42,329 nt of DNA from a virus. The stretch covers positions 1 to 42,329 of the IMG/VR virus record IMGVR_UViG_3300031857_000425; one strand, given 5' to 3'. This document shows positions 5,393 to 13,388 of this stretch, one piece after another (positions within the stretch are counted from its first letter, which is position 1; every line of letters starts with the position of its first letter). Under the pieces are notes generated by a model, which saw nothing but the letters and a program-made list of their open reading frames with translations, was not told the origin of the DNA and did no database searches. The position numbers and the translations under genes were made by a program.

Positions 5393-5677
5393 ATGGCCAA
5401 GAAGATTAATTATACTTTTAGTGCTGATCTAACAAAAAACACCGAAAAGGGTGGCGCATGGATCGGTCACTATGTAATACGTGATGACCAAGAGAGTGCA
5501 CCAAAGGGTCAGTTCAAAGCATGGGCTAACGCTTCAGCTGGAAAGAGATGGCTGAAAGCAATGGCCGCCGAGCACACACCACGCAAGAGCGTAAAGCTTG
5601 AAGCTGGAGAGAAGCTTGATGAAAAGGGTAAGCCAGTAGTATTTAAAGGTTCGTTTGCATATAAAGGAGAAGCTTGA
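5393..5677 (+). CDS. Small basic hypothetical protein
   Basis: The product is 94 residues, lysine- and alanine-rich, with aromatic residues spaced through it (MAKKINYTFSADLTKN, GAWIGHYVIRDD, GKRWLKAMAAEH). The net positive charge would allow nucleic-acid binding, but no fold is recognised. Its stop overlaps the next start (TGATG). A Shine-Dalgarno AGAGAG lies upstream within the previous gene. Confidence 0.68.
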   Translation: MAKKINYTFSADLTKNTEKGGAWIGHYVIRDDQESAPKGQFKAWANASAGKRWLKAMAAEHTPRKSVKLEAGEKLDEKGKPVVFKGSFAYKGEA

Positions 5678-5841
5678 TGGATATCTTGCCTGATCCGCTA
5701 ATTGAACCGATTAGCCCTAGCATCCGTCGAGAAGATATCGACGAAGACGAAGATGATTTTGAGATTGAAGAAGAAGAGTATGACGGAGATTATGATAAAC
5801 ATGCTCTCGACGAGATCCGGTTTGGGTTTCACCAAGATTAA
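5677..5841 (+). CDS. Small, extremely acidic hypothetical protein
   Basis: This 54-residue frame opens with an ATG that overlaps the preceding TGA and follows AAGGAG. More than a third of its residues are Asp or Glu (REDIDEDEDDFEIEEEEYDG), and it ends with an aromatic tail. Strongly acidic small phage proteins can act as DNA mimics, but composition alone does not show that here. It is the last plus-strand gene, and 100 bases lie between it and the convergent terminator. Confidence 0.62.
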   Translation: MDILPDPLIEPISPSIRREDIDEDEDDFEIEEEEYDGDYDKHALDEIRFGFHQD

Positions 5842-5940
5842 CTGAGCTATGAGAGAGTCAAAGCGGTCCTAACCTTTCTTACGCCAAGGATAGTCATGAT
5901 CGGTCCCTATCAACCGTAGCTATACCTGCTCTCAAATAGA

Positions 5941-5971
5941 AAAAGCCCCCTGCTTCTCACAGGGGGCTTTT
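5941..5971. terminator. Convergent bidirectional terminator
   Basis: AAAAGCCCCCTG and CAGGGGGCTTTT pair perfectly over 12 positions around a 7-base loop, with T-runs on each strand. It serves both the plus-strand left arm and the minus-strand operon ending at the ribonucleotide reductase. Confidence 0.92.
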
Positions 5972-5980
5972 AACTTTTAA

Positions 5981-8005
5981 CTATGGTTTTGGTACTTCAC
6001 AGAAGTCAGTACTGCAATACTTCTCACCGATCGCATCGGCAGCCATACCGGCGTACACGTCAGTAAAGTCAATAGGCAATAGCTTTAATGTGTATTCATC
6101 GTAGACTTCTTTAGTTGTCTGCGTGTACGGCATTTGAGGATACACAGCGTTACCCATTGGTAGGAAAGAGACAGTCTTTAGCTGGCCATCGAACATATGT
6201 AGCACAGTGCCAACCGCATCCTTTTCTTTCTCTGCATCGAAAGAGATAGTTACTGAAACTGAGTTATCAGACCAGTAACGCTGAGCTGTAGCGGCAAGAG
6301 AAGTCTTTTCATAGATTGATACGTCCTTCTCTGATCGCAAAGCTTGTGACTTGATTGGAAAGAACACTACGCTTGTAGTCTTAGGTGACTCACTAGCTGG
6401 TTCTACCACGTAACCGGATGCTTTAAACAAAGGAAGCATTGGATCATCGTTAGCAAAGCGGATAGCTCTCATGAAGTATTCTCCGCCCGGTGTCCAGTGG
6501 ACTCCAGGTGATTCACCGGCTAGGATCGATACAGTTCCGGATGGCTTTACAGTTGTAGTCTTAATTGACTCACGAATACCCAGCCATTCAGAATAGGTCT
6601 TGTCGTACTGCTGGACTGAGGCGTAACCTGCGTCCATCCAGTCACGAAGTGTTGGCATACCTACACGATCTGCAAAGTTAGCTACACCGGACATTGAAGT
6701 TCCGATACGGCGATTGCGTTGCATGATTGCATTGGTTTCTTCCCAGTGAGTAGGAAGGAGTGTTACAGTTTTGGCATATAAATACGCAAACTTTAATGTG
6801 CGCTTGAAGTCTTCAAGTGAGTCATGTCGATTGAGGTATGTCTCTACCAAAGTACAGCATTCAAAGCTTTCAAGTGATTGTTCAGCGCATGGGTTGTACC
6901 CCGCGGCTCTGTGGTCCTTATTGTTTACTGGATCAATTAGACGGCCATACTTGCGTGTGACGTCCATCCAAATAACTCCAGGCTCACCATTGAGTGCAAT
7001 AGCTTCAGTGATCTGGCTGAGGTCATCGCCAACACAAACTTCGACGCTGTTGTTGCTCATCCAGGCCCATCCTGGGTTTTTTGGATCATACGAGTTACGC
7101 TCTGGGTATACCTCAGCGTTCTTTAGGTTTAGAAAGTCTTTATCATCAAGACGACCCATAAGAAGCTCAGCACTACGGCGGACATTGCCAGATACAACGC
7201 ACACTCCAATAAGGTTGCCAAGATCCGCGATGTCTTTACGAGTAAGTTTTTCACCGGCACGTCCCTTAAAAATAGATCGGATGTAATTGTGTAGCTTCTC
7301 TAACGGCTCGTGTCCGGCCGCGGTTCCGCCAAAGGTTTTAATCGGAGTACCGGCTGGTCTGATCTGTGTGTAATCAAATACTGGGCTCTTCTGATCTGGT
7401 TTAAGGTAGCTGTTGATGATGAGCGCGACTGACTCAACCCAACCTTCACGGGTGTCTGGGATAACGATTGGTGCGGTGTCTGGTTCCGGTGCATAGATGG
7501 TAAATTCCTTATCTGCGCCCTTGTCATCGAAGCCAACTCCCACGCCAAGCATGGAGGCTTCCATAAGGAAGGCGAATGGTTTTGCCGGATCAAGCTTCGT
7601 CATTGAAGACGTTGATACGAATGAACAGTTCTGTAATGCCGCTGAGTTCTTCTGCTCATTGACGAGTGGTGTACCCATAACCCAAAGTCCGCGTCCTGGC
7701 GGGGTCCACTTTAGATTGAACAGGCGATCAAAAGCTTCTTTAGCTGATGCCTGAGCTTTAGCGTCTGACCAAGGTAGTCGCTGAGCTTTTGCGTGATCCT
7801 TTTGGATCGAGTACATGCCATTGATGACCCGCTCGCAAACGTCAACCCATGTCTCTTTGGTTCCGTCAGCTTTTAGCCTGGAATAAGTTCGAAGGAAAGT
7901 AATCTCTCCTACTGAATTACCGGCCGCATCCGCATACCCCCAAGGTACTTTCTTCTCCTTGTATGAGCTTACGAAGTCGTCTGCTAAACGAAACGATAGT
8001 GACAT
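5981..8005 (-). CDS. nrdJ: Class II (adenosylcobalamin-dependent) ribonucleoside-triphosphate reductase, monomeric type
   Basis: The product is 674 residues. It reduces ribonucleotides to deoxyribonucleotides for phage DNA synthesis using vitamin B12. The key cysteines match the Lactobacillus-type monomeric enzyme: Cys127 (NCSFV) and Cys384 as the substrate-level disulfide pair, the thiyl-radical Cys373 and Glu375 in NPCAEQ (371-376), and the C-terminal shuttle pair Cys664/Cys669 (YCSTDFC). 'PSGTVSILAGESPGVH' is the phosphate-binding loop typical of the family. The start has GGGAGG 7 bases upstream. The enzyme needs no partner subunit, so one gene suffices. It is the last gene of the minus-strand block and ends at the convergent terminator. 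No cobalamin riboswitch was found in the 110 bases upstream. Identification is secure. Confidence 0.95.
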   Translation of the reverse strand: MSLSFRLADDFVSSYKEKKVPWGYADAAGNSVGEITFLRTYSRLKADGTKETWVDVCERVINGMYSIQKDHAKAQRLPWSDAKAQASAKEAFDRLFNLKWTPPGRGLWVMGTPLVNEQKNSAALQNCSFVSTSSMTKLDPAKPFAFLMEASMLGVGVGFDDKGADKEFTIYAPEPDTAPIVIPDTREGWVESVALIINSYLKPDQKSPVFDYTQIRPAGTPIKTFGGTAAGHEPLEKLHNYIRSIFKGRAGEKLTRKDIADLGNLIGVCVVSGNVRRSAELLMGRLDDKDFLNLKNAEVYPERNSYDPKNPGWAWMSNNSVEVCVGDDLSQITEAIALNGEPGVIWMDVTRKYGRLIDPVNNKDHRAAGYNPCAEQSLESFECCTLVETYLNRHDSLEDFKRTLKFAYLYAKTVTLLPTHWEETNAIMQRNRRIGTSMSGVANFADRVGMPTLRDWMDAGYASVQQYDKTYSEWLGIRESIKTTTVKPSGTVSILAGESPGVHWTPGGEYFMRAIRFANDDPMLPLFKASGYVVEPASESPKTTSVVFFPIKSQALRSEKDVSIYEKTSLAATAQRYWSDNSVSVTISFDAEKEKDAVGTVLHMFDGQLKTVSFLPMGNAVYPQMPYTQTTKEVYDEYTLKLLPIDFTDVYAGMAADAIGEKYCSTDFCEVPKP

Positions 8006-8115
8006 TTGTAGCCTCCCGTGTTAAGTGAAAATATAGTTTATGTACTTTAAAGCTGTGGTTCGTCGTGAAGGACGTTCCAGGTTATGCTAGTAGCCTCTTA
8101 TCTGATAATAGGAAA

Positions 8116-9585
8116 CTACTTTTCTTCGGTTAAATCCTTAATAATCCTGGTTGTCTGCTCCTCATTTAGACCCCCAGCTGGAAGCTCATTGAGTACCTGA
8201 GCTCGTTCTCCGAAGATGGAACTTAGCACACCTGCCGACCCTTGTCGCTCCACCGTCATGCGAATAAACTCACGTGAGTCATCCAATTCTTTGGTGGTTT
8301 TGATTAACTTAAACAGGCGATCAATTTCTTGCGAAACGTTCGGATCTGCGTATCCACCGTTCATTTCTTCAGCAAAACGCATAAAAGCAACACGTTGACC
8401 CTGCATTTCTATGATGGCATTGATCAAACTCTTTAGCTGTTCTTTGGTCTTTACCTCTACCGGTAGGTTGAATGCACAGGTACTTTGAGGCTTGAAAGCC
8501 GGGCAATTTGAGGCAACAAAACAGGTATCGCATGCCCGCAAACTGCTAGCTTGGGACTGGATCACAGGTATATCTTTAATGACTCCGTGCTCGTCAACTT
8601 CGGTCTTTACGTCGTATCCAAACACCGGTAAATTGACAATTTCGTCTGGGTTTCGTGGTTCAAGTTTCCGCATCTGAACACCCTTATTATCAGATACGGC
8701 GGGGGTCATTTCCCCACTTTGCTCCACTTCACTCCCCTCACTATTATCAGATAACAGCTCGTCATCTTCGCTATGGTTCATTGTGTTTATCCTCATTTCA
8801 AACTGCTCATATGACCATACCGCGAGCTTACACACCTCTTGGGGATCGTCTTCTAAAATCTTATTTGCATCGAGTCCGGCCTTAGTGTAAACACCTTGGT
8901 ACCGAGCTCTAGCTTGTTCTTTCATCTTCTTTGGGTAGCGTACTAGCCTAGTGCCATCCCAGACTATAGTCTCGCCATGCAACATAGGGGACATCCATGA
9001 CATGGTGCTAGCTGACTCAACCTTAACTTGGCGTAGGTTATCCGGTTTAGCACAGCCCAGCGCATGGAAACGGGTTCCGTCTTGTATGACGTGAGCTCTT
9101 GTAGCGCTTGCAAGCTGGGAATTAGACTCTATCGCATCCCCAGGTATGGCTATATCCAAATACACGTCTACAAGCTTCTTGAGGCCTTTGAGGCCCGTTT
9201 GCGGGTTCCACACAGGCTGGAATTTACCTGGCGGGACCTCAGACCAAGCGGTCTTTCTTTGATTGTCGACAAAGTCTTCTGGTACCCATTCGCCATTGAT
9301 CTCTGTAAAAGCTGTAAGACGATCAATATTGTTGGCAATAAAGTCCTCGTACTCCGCGGCAAATACCTCTAGGTCTAGCCGATCTAACCTTGTACCCTTT
9401 GGGATTCCCGGATGGACATAAATATAAAAGTCCTTGCCAAAGTAGTTTTCTAGAAGGTAATCACTCTTCTTGGGCAGGCCGCGCTTCATTAAACGCCAAT
9501 AGCTGACCCCAACATGGTTAGCTGTTGTGGTCTCCAGCAGGGTTCGATTACTTGGTACTTCTGCGCCCAAGTAAATAATTTTCAT
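8116..9585 (-). CDS. tRNA-guanine-transglycosylase-like (DpdA-like) protein with Cys-rich C-terminal domain
   Basis: The product is 489 residues. Residues 1-268 open with 'MKIIYLGAEVPSNRTLL....ANHVGVSYWRLMKR' and later have 'FHALGCAKPDNLRQVKVESASTMSWMSP' (173-200). This is reminiscent of phage TGT-like proteins, where 'h..G.......S.DSssW' follows the barrel, including actinophage DpdA-type enzymes that insert 7-deazaguanines into DNA. An acidic linker (269-300) leads to a second domain with Cys352-x2-Cys355-x5-Cys361-x8-Cys370 and a helical tail ('MQGQRVAFMRFAEEMNGGY'). The usual TGT zinc ligands are not obvious in the first domain. The start overlaps the HAD-like gene by four bases. The assignment rests on motif memory and is moderate. 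No preQ0 synthesis genes lie in this window. Confidence 0.5.
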   Translation of the reverse strand: MKIIYLGAEVPSNRTLLETTTANHVGVSYWRLMKRGLPKKSDYLLENYFGKDFYIYVHPGIPKGTRLDRLDLEVFAAEYEDFIANNIDRLTAFTEINGEWVPEDFVDNQRKTAWSEVPPGKFQPVWNPQTGLKGLKKLVDVYLDIAIPGDAIESNSQLASATRAHVIQDGTRFHALGCAKPDNLRQVKVESASTMSWMSPMLHGETIVWDGTRLVRYPKKMKEQARARYQGVYTKAGLDANKILEDDPQEVCKLAVWSYEQFEMRINTMNHSEDDELLSDNSEGSEVEQSGEMTPAVSDNKGVQMRKLEPRNPDEIVNLPVFGYDVKTEVDEHGVIKDIPVIQSQASSLRACDTCFVASNCPAFKPQSTCAFNLPVEVKTKEQLKSLINAIIEMQGQRVAFMRFAEEMNGGYADPNVSQEIDRLFKLIKTTKELDDSREFIRMTVERQGSAGVLSSIFGERAQVLNELPAGGLNEEQTTRIIKDLTEEK

Positions 9586-10043
9586 TCTTGGACCCGGGGA
9601 TCTTCTACAAACGACTCTTGCTGTTTAACTATCTCTTCAACAATATCTGACCAGCTTTTAACGCCTTGACGGCTATCCGGCCTAAAATCTTCTTTAATGT
9701 AGCTTGGCTGTAAAAACATCAAAGTTGTAATTCCTGCCTCCAGTAGTCGCTTACCCAATACTGGATCGGAGCATATCACCATCTCAACCGGACCTTGCGA
9801 GCGCACCCACTCGACCTGTCTCCATTCTGGAAAATCTGTCATTCCAGGAATGTCGGTACCGATTAGATCATCAAGTTTATTTATCTTATGCTGTTTTAAC
9901 CAAACGTCATCTTTTTTCTTGTCAGCACACAAAAGCAAAACTTTATTATTTTCATTTAATAATTTGTATAAACCAAGTCCTTGGTAAATAGGGCTTCCGG
10001 TATGGCTACGAAGTACGCCATCTAAAAACATTACAAACGCCAC
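9582..10043 (-). CDS. HAD-like hypothetical protein
   Basis: The product is 153 residues, with a GTG start 8 bases after GGAG. It begins MAFVMFLDGVLRSHTGSPIYQGLGLYKLLNEN, which has the 'hhhhDG(V/T)L' first motif of HAD hydrolases. 'KVLLLCADKKKDDVWLKQHKI' follows in the place of motif II. The usual second Asp of DxD is replaced by Gly, so phosphatase activity is doubtful. It overlaps the TGT-like gene by four bases (ATGA), so the two are likely made together. It may assist in nucleotide or base handling, but that is inferred from position only. Confidence 0.5.
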   Translation of the reverse strand: MAFVMFLDGVLRSHTGSPIYQGLGLYKLLNENNKVLLLCADKKKDDVWLKQHKINKLDDLIGTDIPGMTDFPEWRQVEWVRSQGPVEMVICSDPVLGKRLLEAGITTLMFLQPSYIKEDFRPDSRQGVKSWSDIVEEIVKQQESFVEDPRVQE

Positions 10044-10073
10044 AGTTTATGCTCCAATGTAGTTGGGTGAATA

Positions 10074-11006
10074 TTATCGTTTAGCTGATAAGGCGCGTCT
10101 CACTAAAGTACTTGCGTCTGGTAGTTCCATGCCATAAGTTGAAGCCTCAAATTCTTTTTTGCTCTTTGTATTTAATTCTTTAAGTTGTTTTAATGCTTGA
10201 ATAGTTCCGGCAGACTTTCCTGACTGCCAACGATAGTTAGCTACATCAGAATAACCTTGACCGCTTGGGCTGAAAGCTGTCTTTCGACCTTGGTGGATCA
10301 TATCAAACAGAGCTGACCCCTGCTCTACCGCAAGCTTTAATGCAGCTTCAGCATTTCTTCTTGAGCTGTCAGTAGTTGCAGACTTAATATCGTTTAATGC
10401 TTTGGTATATCTTTCTAGAATTTCCATAGTAAACGAAGTGTCTCTAGTTACTGTCTGATCCCACGCTTTATTGATTGGAGCCTTTTTAATTTCCGGCGCT
10501 ACAGTCCAATCATCAGTTGTTAATGAGTAAGCGGCATAAGGCTTTATTGATCTAATATCAGACTTTACGTTTACATAAAAGGTAAGCTCGTATGCTTCTA
10601 AAAAGTTTTCTGTTATTGGGTGAAGTTCGTTTCTAAAATCTTCGTTAAACATGTCTGCAATCTGCTGGTCACTCAAAGCCTTGTACTCTGGGTTGGTCTG
10701 GCGGAACATAAGATAGTTCACGCCGATCAAACAGTCTAGGTCCGCTGGAGTTCGAGCGGCCGACCATTGATACGACACAGCTGACCCAGCTAACCAAACG
10801 TGTAGGTAAGCTTCAGGGTGATAGTAATGCTTACGCAAATGCTCAAAAAGGATACGTAAAATTGCCGACCTAACGGCTGGAACCAATTTGTTATCCCTAA
10901 ACAATCTAGGATCTAGGCCGACGCCTGGGGTGCTGAAATAAGAAGTTTCAGAAGGGACTACCTCGACTGGGGTCGCCTGTGCAACCAACGCATCGTAGTA
11001 GTTCAT
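10074..11006 (-). CDS. Nucleotidyltransferase-like protein
   Basis: The product is 310 residues. Residues 70-96 read 'VWLAGSAVSYQWSAARTPADLDCLIGV', which gives the Gly74-Ser75 ... Asp89-x-Asp91 pattern of the nucleotidyltransferase (polymerase beta-like) fold. The rest includes 'YELTFYVN' with possible further acidic residues and a helical C-terminus rich in Lys. Similar proteins occur in actinophages without a tested function. The substrate is unknown. It lies 8 bases downstream of a small Cys protein gene and is followed by the HAD-like/TGT-like pair. Confidence 0.5.
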   Translation of the reverse strand: MNYYDALVAQATPVEVVPSETSYFSTPGVGLDPRLFRDNKLVPAVRSAILRILFEHLRKHYYHPEAYLHVWLAGSAVSYQWSAARTPADLDCLIGVNYLMFRQTNPEYKALSDQQIADMFNEDFRNELHPITENFLEAYELTFYVNVKSDIRSIKPYAAYSLTTDDWTVAPEIKKAPINKAWDQTVTRDTSFTMEILERYTKALNDIKSATTDSSRRNAEAALKLAVEQGSALFDMIHQGRKTAFSPSGQGYSDVANYRWQSGKSAGTIQALKQLKELNTKSKKEFEASTYGMELPDASTLVRRALSAKR

Positions 11007-11013
11007 TTAACTA

Positions 11014-11220
11014 TTATAGTTCTTTTTCCTTCTGTTCTTTGTAGATAACGTCCAAACGACGCATCTTTTCTTCATCATTCTGCACTTGAGGCTTTGTCAT
11101 ATATCCACACTCATGGTGTGCATTAATAAATGATTGTGCCCAAACCATAGCAAGTGTTTCGTTGTCCGAAGTATCAGCTTGAAACGATGCTTCGCATTTG
11201 CAAGTCATCTCGATGAACAT
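11014..11220 (-). CDS. Small Cys/His protein of unknown function
   Basis: The product is 68 residues. Cys7, Cys9, His35/His36 and Cys38 (CKCEAS ... NAHHECGY) could form one small metal site, and the C-terminus is charged and helical. The ATG follows GGTAGGAC. A candidate promoter sits at 11248-11263, just upstream. No family is recognised. Confidence 0.62.
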   Translation of the reverse strand: MFIEMTCKCEASFQADTSDNETLAMVWAQSFINAHHECGYMTKPQVQNDEEKMRRLDVIYKEQKEKEL

Positions 11221-11247
11221 ACGGTGTCCTACCTTCCATGGGGTGTA

Positions 11248-11263
11248 GGTACAGTATACCGCT
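11248..11263 (-). promoter_or_regulatory. Candidate promoter motif AGCGGTATACTGTACC
   Basis: On the minus strand AGCGGTATACTGTACC contains TATACT, a good -10 hexamer, about 35 bases before the ATG at 11220. A near-identical string (AGCGGATATACCGTACC) stands before the gene at 16443. No clear -35 is visible. Confidence 0.4.
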
Positions 11264-11545
11264 TTAGTCGGTAGCTGTTCCTAGTGAACCCAATGGGTTA
11301 ACGGTGCCATTTTGGAGGTTTTCAATGACTGTACCGGCAATTTCCTCACGAATTAGGGCTTCGTACAGCTCACGGGAGGCAATCTTCATGTCTAGGAAGG
11401 TGGCTTGACGGGCTACCTTAAAAGGCTTGGTCAAATCACCAACAGCTCCAAATGATCCGTTTGGCTTTTGGAACAAAATAAAAGCAATATTTGCTTCTGT
11501 TACTTCTACCGCGTCTTCGATCGGTGCTGTGTTCTCTTCGCTCAT
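11264..11545 (-). CDS. Hypothetical protein
   Basis: The product is 93 residues. The ATG at 11545 overlaps the upstream TAA by one base. The longer in-frame start inside the upstream gene is rejected on that ground. The sequence starts MSEENTAPIEDAVEVTEANIAFILF and contains 'QKPNGSFGAVGDLTKPFKVARQATFLDMKIASRELYEAL', an alpha/beta arrangement with a conserved-looking 'A....l......EL...l...ei'. No function is known; similar small proteins appear in actinophage genomes near structural or metabolic genes. Confidence 0.68.
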   Translation of the reverse strand: MSEENTAPIEDAVEVTEANIAFILFQKPNGSFGAVGDLTKPFKVARQATFLDMKIASRELYEALIREEIAGTVIENLQNGTVNPLGSLGTATD

Positions 11546-12093
11546 TAGTTGTATAGTCCTTTTTCTGTATAGGCTTTCTTTTGTACGAACGACTTTACCA
11601 CACAAAAGTCGCAAAGGTAAGTTTTGACCTTGGACTTGCCTAGGCCAGCATCCTTGCGTTCTGCGTCAGTCTTTGGTGTTAATACTTTACGGTCGGTCTT
11701 GTAATCAGCGCAATCAGCCTTTGGCCGGTTGTGCAGGGCATAACAACTCATGGCGTCATCTGAAAAAGTAGCTTTGACGTTATAGAAGTCTGTACCGAAT
11801 ACGTCAAGGCCACTGGACCCGCCAAGTAGCTGAGCTTTGATCTGTTTTAATGTGGACTCGCGTCCCTCTTTAGACATCCAGAAAAATGAATCGCAATCAA
11901 AGATGCGGCCTACGTGGCCCTTTTCTCCATGCCAATCAACAAGCGGAGGTAAAAATGGATTATCGGATTGATCATACTTACCATCACCTAGATACTTGCC
12001 TGTTTTGGTGTATGGAGCTTCTTCGATAGTTTTGCAGGTATAGCAAACAACTATGTTAAGTAGATCTTCGCCTTGTTTTAATTTACTTGCCAA
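11545..12093 (-). CDS. Cys-rich protein, probably zinc-binding; TTG start
   Basis: The product is 182 residues. It starts at TTG 12093, placed six bases after AGGAG (no in-frame ATG nearby fits). Paired cysteines occur at 17/20 (CYTC) and 161/164 (CDFC), with single ones at 67, 117 and 128. The first and last pairs look like split zinc ribbon halves. The N-terminal 'CYTCKTIEEAPYT' and the 'HGEKGHVGRIFDCD' segment appear in hypothetical proteins of actinophages as I recall them. No enzymatic motif is visible. Confidence 0.65.
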   Translation of the reverse strand: MASKLKQGEDLLNIVVCYTCKTIEEAPYTKTGKYLGDGKYDQSDNPFLPPLVDWHGEKGHVGRIFDCDSFFWMSKEGRESTLKQIKAQLLGGSSGLDVFGTDFYNVKATFSDDAMSCYALHNRPKADCADYKTDRKVLTPKTDAERKDAGLGKSKVKTYLCDFCVVKSFVQKKAYTEKGLYN

Positions 12094-12131
12094 TTTATGC
12101 TCCTAATTGTTGGACCGAATACTATCGTACT

Positions 12132-12485
12132 TTAGTGGAACATGTCCCCTTCACGGGCTACGGATCCGCGGTCTAAGAATATTCGACGGCCGTTTTCAAA
12201 TTCGTCAGCTCTTGGGTTTCTGTTTTCAATTCCTGCTGTGCCACGCATATCAAGGGTGTTTTCGTCAGCCTCAGCAAAGTTAACATGTCCAGCACCTGGA
12301 TAAAATGGGGCATTGTAAGGAGCTTGATCACCCTCAACTCTTACAGTGTAATCTGCTCTGTTTCTTTCTGGGTTTCTATCCATACCAGAATTTCCACGCA
12401 TAAAACCTAAAGCTGCGCCCATGTCTTGAAGGCTTCCAACTTGACGGGCTGCGTCTGGTCCGCGATCCGGTAGACGATTAAACAT
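12132..12485 (-). CDS. Hypothetical protein, low complexity
   Basis: The product is 117 residues, rich in Arg, Asn, Gly and Asp (NRLPDRGPDAARQ, GIENRNPRADEFENGRR), and probably disordered. It starts at the ATG that overlaps the upstream stop. It belongs to a run of six small, tightly overlapping genes (12132-13922) of similar Arg/Pro/Asn-rich composition. They may be virion-associated or assembly proteins, but that is only a guess from composition. Confidence 0.6.
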   Translation of the reverse strand: MFNRLPDRGPDAARQVGSLQDMGAALGFMRGNSGMDRNPERNRADYTVRVEGDQAPYNAPFYPGAGHVNFAEADENTLDMRGTAGIENRNPRADEFENGRRIFLDRGSVAREGDMFH

Positions 12486-12694
12486 TAGTTGCTACCTGGG
12501 TTTACTTTTGCTGGCTCTTCTGAATTAATAAAGCCATAGTTCATGTATGGGTGCAGTCCAGCGCGGTTCTTAACCACGAGCTGGTCGCCCATGCCGGCAT
12601 CAACAGTTGTGTTTGGACGGCGCTTACGATACTTGCCGTCTGTTGCGCCTTCTAATAGTTCAGCGTTTTCTGAACGTGCTTTACGAACTGTCAT
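12485..12694 (-). CDS. Small basic hypothetical protein
   Basis: The product is 69 residues with a basic N-terminal half (MTVRKARSENAELLEGATDGKYRKRRPN) and a Gly/Asn-rich end. The stop overlaps the next start by one base, and the ATG overlaps the upstream stop (ATGA). No family is recognised. Confidence 0.6.
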   Translation of the reverse strand: MTVRKARSENAELLEGATDGKYRKRRPNTTVDAGMGDQLVVKNRAGLHPYMNYGFINSEEPAKVNPGSN

Positions 12695-12909
12695 GCCATT
12701 CGGCCTTTCACTAAGTTAACCTTCTTGCGTCGACTGCAAGATGGGCAAAGCTGATCTTCAATACTACGCAATGATTGTAGTGGGTTCATTGTCATTCCAC
12801 ACCCTGTACAGCTCTTGGAACCGTTATAAATAGTCTCCAAGGACACATCTGTGGCTCCGGCCATGCCTTCGCCCATACCATCTGTAAATAGACCAACGTC
12901 GTTTTTCAT
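12691..12909 (-). CDS. Small zinc-ribbon protein
   Basis: The product is 72 residues with Cys34-x2-Cys37 (CTGC) and Cys55-x2-Cys58 (CPSC) separated by 17 residues, a typical zinc-ribbon layout. A basic patch RRKK follows the second knuckle. It begins by an ATGA overlap. Nucleic-acid or protein contact is likely; the partner is unknown. Confidence 0.65.
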   Translation of the reverse strand: MKNDVGLFTDGMGEGMAGATDVSLETIYNGSKSCTGCGMTMNPLQSLRSIEDQLCPSCSRRKKVNLVKGRMA

Positions 12910-13262
12910 ATAGCACTTCCCAATGTGTTTCGGCTTGTTGACTGCGTTGTGTTAGGGGTCTGGCTAAAGTCAGACTCTACACGTTGCTGTCCGCGGCGCG
13001 GCATATCAATTATATCCTCAACGCTAATCTCGTCCTCGCTATACCCGTATCTGGCTGGGAATAGCTGAATCTGTGGAAGCGGTGGGCGAACAAATTCTTG
13101 GATCTCTTCAGCTGTCATGTTTAATGCCGCTAGGGATTGGCTCAACAAACGCTCTTGATTGCTTTGGAATGGCCCAATATATTCTTGAGGTGGGTAAGCC
13201 GCCTCTAATGGAGCTGTCCAAGGACGTGGAGCATAAACCCCATCAGAATATCTACCGGCCAT
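12906..13262 (-). CDS. Hypothetical Pro-rich protein
   Basis: The product is 118 residues with an aromatic/Pro-rich start (MAGRYSDGVYAPRPWTAPLEAAYPPQEY), a middle helical stretch (NQERLLSQSLAALNMTAEEIQEF) and a Ser/Thr-rich tail. Overlaps on both sides tie it to the small-gene run. No function is recognised. Confidence 0.6.
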   Translation of the reverse strand: MAGRYSDGVYAPRPWTAPLEAAYPPQEYIGPFQSNQERLLSQSLAALNMTAEEIQEFVRPPLPQIQLFPARYGYSEDEISVEDIIDMPRRGQQRVESDFSQTPNTTQSTSRNTLGSAI

Positions 13263-13387
13263 TACTTGTAACCCCCTGGCATTGTTTGATCCTGTGTTGG
13301 GTTAGACGAGTTAATCTTTGGAACTCTATTTGGATTAGACGAGCGATCTACCGGAGTAGTAACTGGTGATTGAATAAGTGAATTCAT
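13262..13387 (-). CDS. Very small Pro/Asn/Ser-rich protein
   Basis: This 41-residue frame (MNSLIQSPVTTPVDRSSN...) starts one base after the upstream TAA and ends by a one-base overlap with the downstream ATG. That is the same packing as its neighbours and the main reason to accept it. A longer in-frame start at 13516 would run deep into the upstream gene and is not used. It is probably disordered. Confidence 0.5.
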   Translation of the reverse strand: MNSLIQSPVTTPVDRSSNPNRVPKINSSNPTQDQTMPGGYK

Positions 13388-13388
13388 T

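Noticed and set aside
5842-5940. tRNA or small RNA in the gap before the convergent terminator
   Set aside because: No cloverleaf or T-loop sequence could be made to fit, and no other structure stands out.
6771-7286. 171-residue plus-strand frame opposite the ribonucleotide reductase
   Set aside because: It lies entirely antisense to a well-conserved gene, with Ser/Arg-rich composition typical of shadow frames.
8006-8115. Cobalamin riboswitch before the B12-dependent reductase
   Set aside because: The gap is only 110 bases and no B12-box-like string was seen.
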